DNA of 64,000 nucleotides from an uncultured Cohaesibacter sp. (lineage in GTDB: Bacteria > Pseudomonadota > Alphaproteobacteria > Rhizobiales > Cohaesibacteraceae): assembly GCF_963666525.1 (NCBI RefSeq), contig NZ_OY762905.1, positions 1,419,331 through 1,483,330 on the forward strand. The letters run 5' to 3'. The stretch's first letter is position 1. Each line of letters begins with the position of its first letter. Both the position numbers and the translations under genes were made by a program. Positions 18,670 to 28,306 of the stretch are shown here, one piece after another. The notes beneath the pieces are model-generated. The model was not told the DNA's origin. It searched no databases and saw only the letters and a list, made by a program, of their open reading frames with translations.

Positions 18670-19974
18670 ATGACGGACTTTTTCGGCTCCCTGTCCAAAA
18701 TCAAGTATGAAGGCCCGGACAGCGACAACCCGCTTGCCTTCCACCACTACAATCCCGATGAAATCGTGATGGGCAAGAGCCTGAAGGATCATCTGCGCTT
18801 TGCCGTTGCCTACTGGCACAGCTTTGCATGGGAAGGCGGCGACCCGTTCGGTGGACGCACCTTTGATCGTCCATGGTTCGGCGATGAAATGGCCAAGGCC
18901 AAGTTGAAGGCCGACGTGGCGTTTGAACTGTTCGACCTCCTTGGCGCGCCGTTCTTCTGCTTCCATGACGCCGATGTCCGCCCGGAAGGCCGGAATTTCG
19001 CCGAGAGCCTTTCCAACCTCAACGAGATCGTCGACTATTTCGAAGAGAAGATGGAAAGCTCCGAGACCAAGCTGCTCTGGGGCACTGCCAACATGTTCTC
19101 CAACCGCCGCTTCATGTCGGGGGCGTCCACCAACCCGGATCCGGACGTCTATGCCTACAGCGCTGCGACCGTCAAGAGCTGCATGGACGCAACATTCCGT
19201 CTGGGTGGCCAGAACTATGTGCTCTGGGGTGGCCGCGAAGGCTATGAAACCCTGCTCAACACCGACCTGAAGAAAGAGCTGGACCATATGGGCCGCTTCC
19301 TCAACATGGTCGTCGACTACAAGCACAAGATCGGCTTCAAGGGCACCATTCTGGTCGAGCCAAAACCACAGGAACCATCCAAGCATCAGTATGACTTCGA
19401 TGCGGCCACCTGCATCGGCTTCCTGCGCAAATACGGGCTGGAAGGCGAAGTCAAGCTGAACCTCGAACAGGGCCACGCCATTCTCGCCGGTCACAGCTTC
19501 GAGCATGAAATCGCGGTTGCGGCAGCCGACGGCATGCTCGGCTCCATCGACATGAACCGCAACGACTATCAGTCCGGGTGGGATACGGACCAGTTCCCCA
19601 ACAATACGCCGGAAGTCGCCCTTGCCTACTATCACATCCTGAAGTCCGGCGGCTTCACAACAGGTGGCACCAACTTTGACGCCAAGGTTCGCCGTCAGTC
19701 GCTGGATCCGGAAGATCTGGTTGCAGCCCACATTGGCGGCATGGACATCTGTGCCCGCGGCCTCAAGGCAGCGGCTGCGATGCTCGAAGATGGCGGACTG
19801 GAAAAGGCCCTCACCGAGCGCTATGCCGACTGGGACACGGACGTCAACAGGGACATGCTCGCCAAGGGATCGCTGGAAAGCATCACCGAGCGCGTCCTCA
19901 ACGAAGACATCAACCCGCTGCCACGCTCCGGCCGGCAGGAAATTCTGGAAAATCTGGTCAACCGCTTCGTTTGA
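18670..19974 (+). CDS. xylA: Xylose isomerase
   Basis: XylA converts D-xylose to D-xylulose with divalent metal ions. The 434-residue length and order of motifs match class II enzymes: [14 protein letters not shown], the catalytic FFCFHDADV (His and Asp), [17 protein letters not shown], the metal-binding [17 protein letters not shown], and [17 protein letters not shown]. It follows xylB by two bases and is followed by a strong terminator. No xylose transporter lies in the operon, so uptake must be encoded elsewhere. Confidence 0.96.
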   Translation: MTDFFGSLSKIKYEGPDSDNPLAFHHYNPDEIVMGKSLKDHLRFAVAYWHSFAWEGGDPFGGRTFDRPWFGDEMAKAKLKADVAFELFDLLGAPFFCFHDADVRPEGRNFAESLSNLNEIVDYFEEKMESSETKLLWGTANMFSNRRFMSGASTNPDPDVYAYSAATVKSCMDATFRLGGQNYVLWGGREGYETLLNTDLKKELDHMGRFLNMVVDYKHKIGFKGTILVEPKPQEPSKHQYDFDAATCIGFLRKYGLEGEVKLNLEQGHAILAGHSFEHEIAVAAADGMLGSIDMNRNDYQSGWDTDQFPNNTPEVALAYYHILKSGGFTTGGTNFDAKVRRQSLDPEDLVAAHIGGMDICARGLKAAAAMLEDGGLEKALTERYADWDTDVNRDMLAKGSLESITERVLNEDINPLPRSGRQEILENLVNRFV

Positions 19975-20007
19975 TCAGCTATCGTCCTCTCCTCCCCAAA
20001 ACAACGA

Positions 20008-20037
20008 ACGGGGCGGCTATGCCGCCCCGTTTTTTTT
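20008..20037 (+). terminator. Intrinsic terminator after xylA
   Basis: A perfect 10-base stem (ACGGGGCGGC with GCCGCCCCGT) with a TAT loop is followed by an eight-T run. It ends the xylBA transcript and stands just before the converging carboxylate transporter gene. Confidence 0.9.
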
Positions 20038-20051
20038 ATTCCTTCCACCTG

Positions 20052-21827
20052 TCAGAAGGGAAAGAAGAAGGGGATCACGACAATGGACAGGGCAGCAAAC
20101 ATCACGTTAAGCGGCAGGCCAACCAACAGGAAGTCCCGGAAGCGATAGCCACCAGCGCTATAGATGAAGGTATTTGTCTGATAGCCGATCGGCGTCGCAA
20201 AGCTCGCCGAGGCGGCAAACATCACGGCGATGATGAAAGGCCGGGGATCGAGCCCCAGTTGTTGCGCCAGTCCGATCACGATCGGACCGATCAGCACCGC
20301 CACAGCGTTGTTGCTGATCATCTCGGTCAGTGTCGACGTCAGCACATAGACGATGGCCAGAATGACATAAGGTCCGGCGTCCCCCACCAGTCCAACGGCA
20401 GTCTCGACAATGACCCTTGCTGCACCGGTCTGTTCCAGCCCCATGCTCATACCCAGCATGCCGAAGATCAGGAACAGGATCCGCCAGTCGATGGCATCGA
20501 ACGCCTCTTCAGGGTCGATGCAGCGCGTCATCATCACAAACACCGCCCCAATGATCGCAAGCCCGGCAATCGGCATCACGTCAAAGGCCGCAAGGATCAT
20601 CACTGCAAGGATGGTGAGAACCGCAAGCGGCGCCTTGTCGCGGCGGATTGCCTTGGTCGTCGGCGCAGTCAGGTTGACCACTCCCGCCTCCTCGACGAGG
20701 CGCTGAATGCCATCCGGCGGCCCTTCGAGCAGCAGGGTATCGGCAAATTGCAGACGCAGGCTGTCGCCGCCCGCCGTAATGTTTTCGTTCTGCCGATGCA
20801 CGGCCATCAGATAGACCCCATAGCGGCGACGCAAGCGTAGAGAGCTGATCGTCTTGCCAAGCAGCGATGAGGTCGGCCCGATGCTTGCCTCCAGCTGCAC
20901 CGTCTGGCCGACCGCCACCGGCTCCAGATCCTGGCCGGAGAAATCCTGAAACGCCACCTGCCCGTCATCCCGCAACCCAAGAATTTCACCCGTGTCGGTT
21001 TTCACGACAACCCGGTCGCCGGCCATCAGCTCGACCTGGCGCAGATTGTCGCGCAAGGACAGCTCGCCGCGGATGACATCGACCACCGCCGTCTGGGTCT
21101 TGTTGAAGGGCAGCTCGGCAACATGCTTGCCGATATAGCGCGAGCGGGAGGGGATGAGCAGCCGCGCCATGAACCGCCGCTTGGCCGAATGCCCCAGAAG
21201 TCCCGACAGGGTTGTCCGGTCGGGAATGAGATAGCGACCAAGAAACAGCATATAGACCATACCGACAAAGGCAAAGACCAGCCCCGGCAGGGTCATCTCG
21301 AACATGGAGAGCGGCGGCTGTCCGGCCTCTTTGGCGATACCGCTCATCAGGATGTTGGTCGACGTGCCCACCAGCGTCAGGGTGCCGCCGAAAATGGCAG
21401 AATAGGACAGCGGCATCAAAAACCGCGACGGCGAGACCCCGACGCTGGTCGCAACGGAAATCATCACCGGCGTCAGCAGGATGACAACCGGCGTGTTGTT
21501 CATGAAAGCCGAAATGATGATGGTGCCAATCATCATCATCAACAACGCCCGCAGAAGCGACCCCCTGGCCTGTCGCTTGAGCAGATCCCCCAGCAAAGAC
21601 AGCACCCCGGTCCGCTCCAGCGCTGCGGAGATGATGAACATCATGGCGATGGTAATCGGGGCACTGGAACTGAAGACGGACAGAAAGTCCCTGGTGTCAA
21701 TGATGCCCAGCGCCAGCAGGACGCCGGACGCACCAAGGGCAGTCACTTCAGGAGGATAGAATTCCTTGAAGAAGCCAATGAAGACAAGCAGCAACAACAG
21801 CAGAACTATGACTTGATCAAAGGTCAT
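20052..21827 (-). CDS. SLC13/DASS-family carboxylate transporter with RCK_C (TrkA-C) domains
   Basis: This 591-residue inner-membrane transporter has two blocks of hydrophobic helices (about residues 1-185 and 400-591). Between them lie about 200 hydrophilic residues that look like two TrkA-C/RCK_C domains (VVDVIRGELSLRDNLRQVEL and YLMAVHRQNENITAGGDSLR). The helix-breaking motifs FMNNTPVVILLTPVMISV and ISNNAVAVLIGPI are the paired SNT-like signatures of sodium-coupled dicarboxylate or sulfate permeases. The start MTFDQVIVLLLL at 21827 is preferred to an in-frame upstream start at 21953 that would add a non-homologous tail overlapping a terminator. It stands alone; substrate could be a dicarboxylate, citrate, sulfate or taurine. 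Confidence 0.85.
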   Translation of the reverse strand: MTFDQVIVLLLLLLVFIGFFKEFYPPEVTALGASGVLLALGIIDTRDFLSVFSSSAPITIAMMFIISAALERTGVLSLLGDLLKRQARGSLLRALLMMMIGTIIISAFMNNTPVVILLTPVMISVATSVGVSPSRFLMPLSYSAIFGGTLTLVGTSTNILMSGIAKEAGQPPLSMFEMTLPGLVFAFVGMVYMLFLGRYLIPDRTTLSGLLGHSAKRRFMARLLIPSRSRYIGKHVAELPFNKTQTAVVDVIRGELSLRDNLRQVELMAGDRVVVKTDTGEILGLRDDGQVAFQDFSGQDLEPVAVGQTVQLEASIGPTSSLLGKTISSLRLRRRYGVYLMAVHRQNENITAGGDSLRLQFADTLLLEGPPDGIQRLVEEAGVVNLTAPTTKAIRRDKAPLAVLTILAVMILAAFDVMPIAGLAIIGAVFVMMTRCIDPEEAFDAIDWRILFLIFGMLGMSMGLEQTGAARVIVETAVGLVGDAGPYVILAIVYVLTSTLTEMISNNAVAVLIGPIVIGLAQQLGLDPRPFIIAVMFAASASFATPIGYQTNTFIYSAGGYRFRDFLLVGLPLNVMFAALSIVVIPFFFPF

Positions 21828-21898
21828 CCGGTAGGGTCCTGTCAGTCCAGCCTCCTGCCCGAAACCGGACAGGAAGAGCTGTGGCACGAGAAGAGCTG

Positions 21899-21946
21899 GA
21901 AAAAAAATTGAGCACTTCCCGCCAATGCAATGCAAGCGGAAAGTGC
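21899..21946 (-). terminator. Intrinsic terminator of the GH63/ABC operon
   Basis: On the minus strand a stem of 11 base pairs with one mismatch (21912-21922 against 21936-21946) is followed by a run of nine T (A-run at 21899-21907 on the + strand). It lies about 60 bases after the last gene of the lacI-ABC operon and before the next minus-strand gene. Confidence 0.8.
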
Positions 21947-22005
21947 CCCTCAATCGCCCGCGCCGTGAAACGACAAACAGGAAAGTGCGGACCGCCCCTC
22001 AACCC

Positions 22006-23076
22006 CTAGGCAGCTTCTGGGCCACTTCTGGGCAGAGCCAGCCCGGCGTCATCAAAGAAATGCAGCTTGCCGGGATTGAAGATCAGTCCCACTTCATCGC
22101 CGGGTTTGACGGTTGCATCGCCATCCAGCCGAACACCGATGGCACCCAAGCCGCCACAGTCGACCAGCAGATGCGTATCCGAGCCGAGATATTCAACGAT
22201 ATCAATGACCCCGTCACACTGACCTTCCCCCTTTTGCCCGATGGTGATCGCTTCCGGCCGCACGCCGACGTGGCTGGCAATGCCTGGCTGGGTCTGCGGA
22301 CCACCCCGGCCGCCTTCCAGAACATAGGCGTCCCCTGCTGTGCGACAGGGCATGATATTCATCTTCGGCGAGCCGATGAACTGGGCAACAAACAGATTGC
22401 CCGGCCGCTCATAGAGTTCGCGCGGCGAGCCCACCTGCTCGATGATGCCATCCCTCAAAACAACGATCCGGTCGGCCAGTGTCATGGCTTCCACCTGGTC
22501 GTGCGTCACATAGATCATGGTCGCGGCCAGCTCCCTGTGCAGCTTGGCCAGCTCATAGCGCATTTCCACCCGCAGCGCTGCATCAAGGTTGGAAAGCGGC
22601 TCGTCGAACATGAAGGCGGTGGGATTGCGCACAATGGAGCGACCGATGGCCACGCGCTGCCGCTGCCCGCCGGACAATTCCTTGGGCTTGCGATCGAGAT
22701 AGGACTCAAGCTTCAGGGCCCTTGCCGCCTCGTTGACCTTTTCCTCTATTTCCGCCTTGGGCGTCCCTGCCGTCTTGAGGCCGAAGCCCATGTTGTCGCG
22801 CACATTCATGTGCGGATAGAGCGCATAGGACTGGAACACCATGGCAAGGCCACGAGCGGCGGGCGGCTCGGCGGTGACATTCCTACCCTCGATCAGGATT
22901 TCGCCGCGCGAGCACTCCTCCAGCCCGGCGATGGTCCTGAGCAGGGTGGATTTCCCGCATCCCGACGGCCCGACAAAAATGATGAACTCCCCCTCCTCGA
23001 TCGCCAGATCAACGCCTTTGATGACTTGCAGCTCACCAAACCATTTCTCCACGGCCTTGAGTTCAATGGATGCCAT
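22006..23076 (-). CDS. ABC transporter ATPase, MalK/UgpC/MsmK type
   Basis: The 356-residue cytoplasmic ATPase powers the carbohydrate importer encoded upstream. It has Walker A GPSGCGKSTLL (about residues 37-47), the signature LSGGQRQRVAIGRS, Walker B AFMFDEPLSNLDA, the switch histidine in IYVTHDQ, and a C-terminal TOBE/MalK regulatory domain with the conserved GVRPEAI. The ATG at 23076 is preferred because GGGAGG stands seven bases before it; an ATG at 23097 would overlap the GH63 gene. It is the last gene of the lacI-SBP-permease-permease-GH63-ATPase operon and begins immediately after the GH63 stop. Confidence 0.94.
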   Translation of the reverse strand: MASIELKAVEKWFGELQVIKGVDLAIEEGEFIIFVGPSGCGKSTLLRTIAGLEECSRGEILIEGRNVTAEPPAARGLAMVFQSYALYPHMNVRDNMGFGLKTAGTPKAEIEEKVNEAARALKLESYLDRKPKELSGGQRQRVAIGRSIVRNPTAFMFDEPLSNLDAALRVEMRYELAKLHRELAATMIYVTHDQVEAMTLADRIVVLRDGIIEQVGSPRELYERPGNLFVAQFIGSPKMNIMPCRTAGDAYVLEGGRGGPQTQPGIASHVGVRPEAITIGQKGEGQCDGVIDIVEYLGSDTHLLVDCGGLGAIGVRLDGDATVKPGDEVGLIFNPGKLHFFDDAGLALPRSGPEAA

Positions 23077-23077
23077 G

Positions 23078-24337
23078 CTAGAACCTCCCCTTTGCATGCG
23101 GTCCCGCCCATGTCAGCCAGATCGCGGCAGTCCAGCTGAACTGGTTGCCGCCAGCCGGGGTGCCATCAACCGCACTGAAATATTCGTAAAATCCATGTTC
23201 GATGATCAGCTTGCGCGTATCCTTGCGCAGCCGGTCGGCAAGAGCGGTCTGGCCCCTCTCGTTAAGCCCGATGGCGATCAGCGAGTTGACAACGCCCCAG
23301 ACTGGTCCACGCCAATAGCGCAGATGATCAAACTTTTCGTCCCGTGGATCGAGCGACGGCACGCCAAAGGTGACTTCCTTGAGGATTGCCTCCAGATGCC
23401 CTTTCATGATTTCGCTGTCGATGCCTGCATACCAGCACAGGAACGAGGCAGAGCTGAGCGAACCGGCGAACTTGCCAGTTCGCAAATCGATGCTGTCGTA
23501 ATACCCTTCCGGGTTCCAGTGGTTCTTCACCCCTTCCTCCAGTTCGGCAATCCAGCCCTCGATTTCCGGCGTCAGGTGATCAAGATCGAGCGCCAGTTGC
23601 AGCAGATCGCGGCAGGCCCGAAGGAAAATGAAGGTCATTCCCACATCGGCAACACGGAAGGGCGACCCCTCGCGAATGACCTTCTCGTCCCAGCCGCAGT
23701 CTCGGCCGAAATAGACCATCTTCAGATAGCGGTCATAGTCTTCCTTTTTGGGCCGCATGGCCGGATCCACATGGCTGGTGTCGCGGCGGGTGTATTCCCC
23801 CACCCCTTCGGTGGACACCGCCGACATCGCCCCGTCCCAGTCGACCGCATTGTCACGACCGCTTTCCCACGGATGGGTGATGGCAACCATGCCCCGCTCG
23901 ACCCGGTTCTTCATGAACCAGCGATGCCAGCTGACAAGGCGTCCGTAGATCAGATCCATATGGACGCGGCCATAATGCTTGTCCTGCTCATAAATTGAGC
24001 GAATGAGCGTTGCGGCGACAGGCGGTTGCGTAATCCCTGACGTGTGCGGCACCCGATCGACCCCCCAGACATCCGGACCGGGGAAATATCCATCGGCCCG
24101 TTTATGGAAGATGATATGCGGCACCATGCCGGTGTCCCACTGTCCGGTGAACAGCGTATGGATCTCGAACCAGGCCCGTTTGACATCGAAGGAGGAGAAC
24201 CCCCAGGCCGCAAAACAGGAATCCCAGTTCCATTGATAGGGATACAGCCCCGCCGTTGGCACCGTGTATCCGCCGCGGTCGTTCTGCCGCAGGATCCGGC
24301 GCGCCTGCCGGTCCAGTTTGTCGTCTGAGATAGCCAT
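23078..24337 (-). CDS. GH63-type glycoside hydrolase (glucosylglycerate/mannosylglycerate hydrolase-like)
   Basis: The 419-residue protein has an (alpha/alpha)6-barrel pattern with the stretches GLYPYQWNWDSCFAAWGFSS, TGQWDTGMVPHIIFH, HPWESGRDNAVDWD and ATLL-type helical repeats, ending FYEYFSAVDGTPAGGNQFSW. These resemble the bacterial GH63 branch that hydrolyses mannosylglycerate and glucosylglycerate; the Asp of SGRDN and the Glu of FYEYFS would be the catalytic pair by analogy. There is no signal peptide, so it acts on imported substrate in the cytoplasm. It lies inside an ABC-importer operon, directly before the ATPase. The ATG at 24337 is preferred to a TTG at 24343. The exact substrate (glucosylglycerol, glucosylglycerate, mannosylglycerate or a disaccharide) is unproven. 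Confidence 0.82.
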   Translation of the reverse strand: MAISDDKLDRQARRILRQNDRGGYTVPTAGLYPYQWNWDSCFAAWGFSSFDVKRAWFEIHTLFTGQWDTGMVPHIIFHKRADGYFPGPDVWGVDRVPHTSGITQPPVAATLIRSIYEQDKHYGRVHMDLIYGRLVSWHRWFMKNRVERGMVAITHPWESGRDNAVDWDGAMSAVSTEGVGEYTRRDTSHVDPAMRPKKEDYDRYLKMVYFGRDCGWDEKVIREGSPFRVADVGMTFIFLRACRDLLQLALDLDHLTPEIEGWIAELEEGVKNHWNPEGYYDSIDLRTGKFAGSLSSASFLCWYAGIDSEIMKGHLEAILKEVTFGVPSLDPRDEKFDHLRYWRGPVWGVVNSLIAIGLNERGQTALADRLRKDTRKLIIEHGFYEYFSAVDGTPAGGNQFSWTAAIWLTWAGPHAKGRF

Positions 24338-24344
24338 AATCAAA

Positions 24345-25544
24345 TTATCCTTTAACAGAGCCTGCGGTCAGGCCTTTGGTCATGAAACGCTCAAGTCCAA
24401 GGAACAGCACCAGGATCGGCAGCGTGGCAATCACCGCCCCGGCCATCAGGTGCTGTCGGGGCACCTCGGAGGAATTGAGCATGGTCACGCCACGCGTCAG
24501 CGTGAATTTGCTCGGATCGTCCAGCAGCATGAAAGCGAGCAGGAACTCGTTCCAGGCAATCATGAATACATAAAGCGAAACCGATGCCAGAGCGGGCAGT
24601 GATAACGGCAATGTGATCTTCCAGATCACCCCGAGCCGCGAAAGGCCATCCATCAGACCGGCCTCCTCGATCTCGCCAGGCAGGCCGCGGAAATAACCCT
24701 GCAACATGTAGAGCGCCACCGGGATCGTCGTCACCGGATAGATCAGCAACAGACCGAACAGCGAGTTTCTGAGCCCGAACATCGAGAAGCCCACATAGAT
24801 CGGCAGAGCCAGAACGATCATCGGCACCATGTAGATGAGCAGGATCGAGCGCGACATCACCGCCTGCCCCTTGAAGCGCAACCGCGCCACTGCATAGGCC
24901 CCGGGCACGCTGAACAGCAGCGTCACCAGCACTGTCGCCACCGACACGAGGAAAGAGGTCGTCAAATAGGACCCGAAGTGGTGCTCAAGGAACAACTCCT
25001 TGTAGGAGCGGAACAGCCCCCAGCCTTTTTCCCATTCGATCGAGAAGTCGAGCGGATTAAGCAGCAGCGCCTGCTGCCCCTTCACCGAGGTCATCAGCAT
25101 CACATAGAATGGCACGATGACAATGGCGGTGAAGAAGACATAGCCAAAACCGGTCAGAAACCGAACAATGCCTTCCTCGAACTGATGCCGCGTGAGCCTG
25201 CCAACCGGCAAACCATGCACCATGGCACGCAGCGGGAAATAGAGCCCGAGACCAAGGATCAGCACGCCGATCCCCTGCGCAAGGCTGTTTTGCCCAAGCG
25301 CAATGCCGAACGGCTGCAACAGGCTGATGCCGAGCACCAGCGCGAAGCTGATCAGAAGTCCGAGGATCCGGCTTGGCAGATAAAGGGCCACAAGCCCGAT
25401 CGCAGCCCCTTGCAGGGCAGATGCAAACCAGACCGGACGTACCGGCAGACCGGTGGAAAAGGCCATCACGATGGTTAGGCAGACAATGATGGTAAGGCTC
25501 CAGAGGATGCCCACCACGCTCGCGAGCAGATATCCCTGTTTCAT
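24345..25544 (-). CDS. ABC sugar permease, MalG type, with extra N-terminal helices
   Basis: The 399-residue inner-membrane permease has a normal MalG-type core (about residues 130-399) with the ATPase-coupling EAA motif EIEEAGLMDGLSRLGVIWKITLP. Before it lie about 125 residues with roughly four additional hydrophobic helices (WSLTIIVCLTIVMAF, GAAIGLVALYLPS, GLLISFALVLGISLL, GIGVLILGLGLYF). Ordinary MalG-type subunits are about 280 residues, so this extension is unusual. It overlaps the upstream permease stop by four bases and is followed seven bases later by the GH63 gene. The role of the extra helices is unknown. Confidence 0.9.
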   Translation of the reverse strand: MKQGYLLASVVGILWSLTIIVCLTIVMAFSTGLPVRPVWFASALQGAAIGLVALYLPSRILGLLISFALVLGISLLQPFGIALGQNSLAQGIGVLILGLGLYFPLRAMVHGLPVGRLTRHQFEEGIVRFLTGFGYVFFTAIVIVPFYVMLMTSVKGQQALLLNPLDFSIEWEKGWGLFRSYKELFLEHHFGSYLTTSFLVSVATVLVTLLFSVPGAYAVARLRFKGQAVMSRSILLIYMVPMIVLALPIYVGFSMFGLRNSLFGLLLIYPVTTIPVALYMLQGYFRGLPGEIEEAGLMDGLSRLGVIWKITLPLSLPALASVSLYVFMIAWNEFLLAFMLLDDPSKFTLTRGVTMLNSSEVPRQHLMAGAVIATLPILVLFLGLERFMTKGLTAGSVKG

Positions 25545-26830
25545 AGCCCTTCCTCCCTTGAAAGGAATTTGAAGAAGAAGAAGGAGAAGGCCAGAAGACA
25601 GCCGAAGATGACCACCGCCACAGCCGCCCCCGCTCCGATGTTGGAAATGGCAAAGGCCTGTTCATAGACATTGACCGTGAGCGTGCGCGTGCCTGCATTG
25701 CCGCCGGTCATCAGGAAGATGTCGTCGAACTTGTTGAAGGTCCAGATGAAGCGCAGCAGGAACAGCACCGACAGGATGCCCATCAGCTGTGGCAGCGAAA
25801 GATAATAGAATTTCTGGAACGGCGACGCCCCGTCCATGTCTGCCGCTTCGTAGATGTCGTTGTCGATCGACTGCATGCGCGCCAGAATGAACAGGAAGGA
25901 CAGCGGGAAATAGCGCCAGATCTCGAATGCCGTCACGGTGAACAGCGCCAGCGGCCGCTGTCCGAAAAAGTTGATCGGCGTATCGATCAGCCCCATCTGC
26001 ACCAGCAGCGCGTTGAAGGAGCCGGAGAATGGGTCCAGCAGCGTCACCCAGGTGAAGGCCACCGCAATGACCGGCGCCACATAGGGGAACAGGAACAGCC
26101 CGCGCAGGATGCCCTGCCCGGAGAAACTCTTGTTGAGCATCAGGGCGGCGAGCATGCCGACGACCAGCGCCCCGATCGTGCCGACGATGGTGTAGAACAG
26201 TGTCACCCACAGCACTTCCAGAAACTCGCCGCTGTCGAACACCGACCGGAAATTGTCCCAGGTGAAACTGAGGCTGAACAACTCTGAGCTCGCCTCGCCG
26301 CGCATGACCGGCTCGCTGTCGCGAATATTGATACCGCTATCGACAAACTCCGACCCGGCCACCACGTCAATGCGCAGGCGTTCGTTATAGCCCGGCTCCC
26401 AATCCCCCAGATTGCAGGAAATCATCCCGTTTGCAATTGTGCAGCGGGCGTCCAGCCCTTCGGCTTCAAGGCCCGCAGGCCACTGATCCGTCATGGTCAC
26501 CGACCGGATCGGCTTCTCGCGCGAGGAATTCTTCAGGCGGTATTCGATGACTGCCTTGTCCCCGGCTGCGGCGACCTTGCCGCGCATGCGTTCATAGACG
26601 TCCGGCGTGGTTGGCCTGAGATCACTGAGACCGATGGGCTTGGCGCTGATCCAGAAGATCGCGATGAGCGGCAGGATGATGACAAGCGCAACGCTGAGCA
26701 GGGTTGGCGTCAGGAGACCCCAGGCAAGGCGTGCCTCCCGTCTGGCCAGCGGCCCGGAAGGGGGAGGAACAGGGGATGGCGTTTGCCGCCTTCCGCCTGC
26801 AGCACTGGAGGAAAATTCGGTTGTCGACAT
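25541..26830 (-). CDS. ABC sugar permease, MalF type, with a DUF11-like periplasmic insertion
   Basis: The 429-residue inner-membrane permease carries a first helix near residues 35-57 (LLSVALVIILPLIAIFWIS) and then about 130 periplasmic residues before the conserved permease core (FYTIVGTIGALVVGMLAALML onward; EAA motif YEAADMDGASPFQKFYYLSLP). Within the loop, VTMTDQWPAGLEAEG, CTIANGMISCNLGDWEPGY and a following LRIDVV strand have the pattern of a DUF11 repeat-type beta domain, including its paired cysteines. MalF of E. coli also has a large P2 loop that touches the binding protein, but of a different fold. The ATG at 26830, with GGAG nine bases upstream, is preferred to 26869. Confidence 0.9.
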   Translation of the reverse strand: MSTTEFSSSAAGGRRQTPSPVPPPSGPLARREARLAWGLLTPTLLSVALVIILPLIAIFWISAKPIGLSDLRPTTPDVYERMRGKVAAAGDKAVIEYRLKNSSREKPIRSVTMTDQWPAGLEAEGLDARCTIANGMISCNLGDWEPGYNERLRIDVVAGSEFVDSGINIRDSEPVMRGEASSELFSLSFTWDNFRSVFDSGEFLEVLWVTLFYTIVGTIGALVVGMLAALMLNKSFSGQGILRGLFLFPYVAPVIAVAFTWVTLLDPFSGSFNALLVQMGLIDTPINFFGQRPLALFTVTAFEIWRYFPLSFLFILARMQSIDNDIYEAADMDGASPFQKFYYLSLPQLMGILSVLFLLRFIWTFNKFDDIFLMTGGNAGTRTLTVNVYEQAFAISNIGAGAAVAVVIFGCLLAFSFFFFKFLSREEGL

Positions 26831-26897
26831 GAGAAGAGGCTCCGCTTGCCGTGCCGGGCAGCATTCCACCCGGCACGAACTGATTCAAATCATTGAC

Positions 26898-28262
26898 CTA
26901 TTTGATTTTGGCCAGTTCCTCATTGAGGGAGGCAACCGCTTCTTCGGCTCCGATCACACCATCGGTGTATTTGCGCACGATCTGGTTGAAGATCTGGGAG
27001 TTGATCATCTTGGAAGCCAGTGCCAACTGGCCTTCCTTGACCCCCCAGCGCTGGGCTACATCAAGACCGGAGACGATTTCCTTGATCATGTCGGCGGGAT
27101 AAAGGTCCGCCAGCGGCTTCTTGCGATCGACACCGACCGGCAGTTTCGACCAGGCATCAATAAACTTGGTCGGATTTTCCGCGTCACCACGACGAACCGG
27201 GAACTTGCCTTCTGGCGCGATCGACAGGGTCTGGGTGTAACCTTCATTCATAGAATACTCGACGAACTTCTCGGCTGCCTCGATATCTGCATCGGAGGTG
27301 ATGCCGAAATAGCGAAGGTCACCCCATGCAGCACCACCCGGATTGGACGGTCCGGCAAAATTGGTGACGATACCGGTCTTAGACGCCAGTTCCGGGCTGG
27401 TCGGATCGTCGGTGATGGTCGGCGGGGCATCGTCCCGAAGGCCGGCCAGCTCATCGAGAATGAACGGCGACCAGATGATCATCGCGGCCTTGCCGGCAAA
27501 ATACAGCTCGCGGGACTGTTTCCAGAACAGCTCTCCCGGAGGAGATGCCTTGACGATGTCCTTGTAGAAATCGAGCACTTCGGTGGTCTTCTTCACATCG
27601 AGCGGCTTGAAGCCATCCTTGTCGACGGGGGACACGCCATTGGCCAGGAAGACATGCTCCAGCACCTGGCTCATGAAATTCTCATCCACCTTGGTGGCGG
27701 CCACGAAGCCATACATTTCCGGCGGATTGTGCAGCGCCTTGATGGCCGCTTCCACATCGGCATAGGTGGAAGGAGCCTTGAGGCCCTTGGCGTCGAACAG
27801 ATCCTTGCGATAGACGATCATCTGCGTCCAGCCATCAACCGGCACGGAGGCATAGCCATCCTCGGTTGCCGCCATCGACAGAGCACCCGGCGCATAGGTG
27901 TCCTTGCCCAGTTTCTCGATCACTTCGGTTGCAGCATCACCGTCAAGGATGCCCGCTTCCACCCATGGCAAGGCATATTGCAGGGTATGATAGATGACGT
28001 CCGGCAAATCCCCGGCAGCAAAGGCAGCCGTTGCGCGGGTGCCGAGATCCTTCTCGGTCACCGGAATCACCTCGACGGAAATGCCGGTCTTTGCTTCGAA
28101 ATCCTTGGCCATGGCCTGCTGGCGAGCCAGACGCGGGGTCTGCTCTTCCGTTGTCCAGAAGCGGATGCCTTCGGCCGAAGCGGTTACCATGGAACAGCCA
28201 AGGGCAAGCGCTGTTCCGACCAGAAGACCAGTCAGGCGTTTGCTGCTTGCAGATAATGTCAT
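26898..28262 (-). CDS. ABC transporter extracellular solute-binding protein (family 1)
   Basis: This 454-residue periplasmic binding protein delivers a sugar-like solute to the permeases encoded downstream. A signal peptide covers about residues 1-31, ending ASAEG. Typical family 1 features are TEEQTPRLARQQAMAKDFEA at the mature N-terminus, GDLPDVIYHTLQYALPWVEAG (about 80-100), and GKAAMIIWSPF near 245. The ATG at 28262 has GGGAGG upstream, whereas an upstream in-frame start at 28310 would overlap the lacI stop. It is the first structural gene after lacI, as usual for the most abundant component of such importers. Confidence 0.93.
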   Translation of the reverse strand: MTLSASSKRLTGLLVGTALALGCSMVTASAEGIRFWTTEEQTPRLARQQAMAKDFEAKTGISVEVIPVTEKDLGTRATAAFAAGDLPDVIYHTLQYALPWVEAGILDGDAATEVIEKLGKDTYAPGALSMAATEDGYASVPVDGWTQMIVYRKDLFDAKGLKAPSTYADVEAAIKALHNPPEMYGFVAATKVDENFMSQVLEHVFLANGVSPVDKDGFKPLDVKKTTEVLDFYKDIVKASPPGELFWKQSRELYFAGKAAMIIWSPFILDELAGLRDDAPPTITDDPTSPELASKTGIVTNFAGPSNPGGAAWGDLRYFGITSDADIEAAEKFVEYSMNEGYTQTLSIAPEGKFPVRRGDAENPTKFIDAWSKLPVGVDRKKPLADLYPADMIKEIVSGLDVAQRWGVKEGQLALASKMINSQIFNQIVRKYTDGVIGAEEAVASLNEELAKIK

Positions 28263-28306
28263 TGTCAAACCTCCCAAATTGCAACAATGGAATAAGATCA
28301 ATCGGA

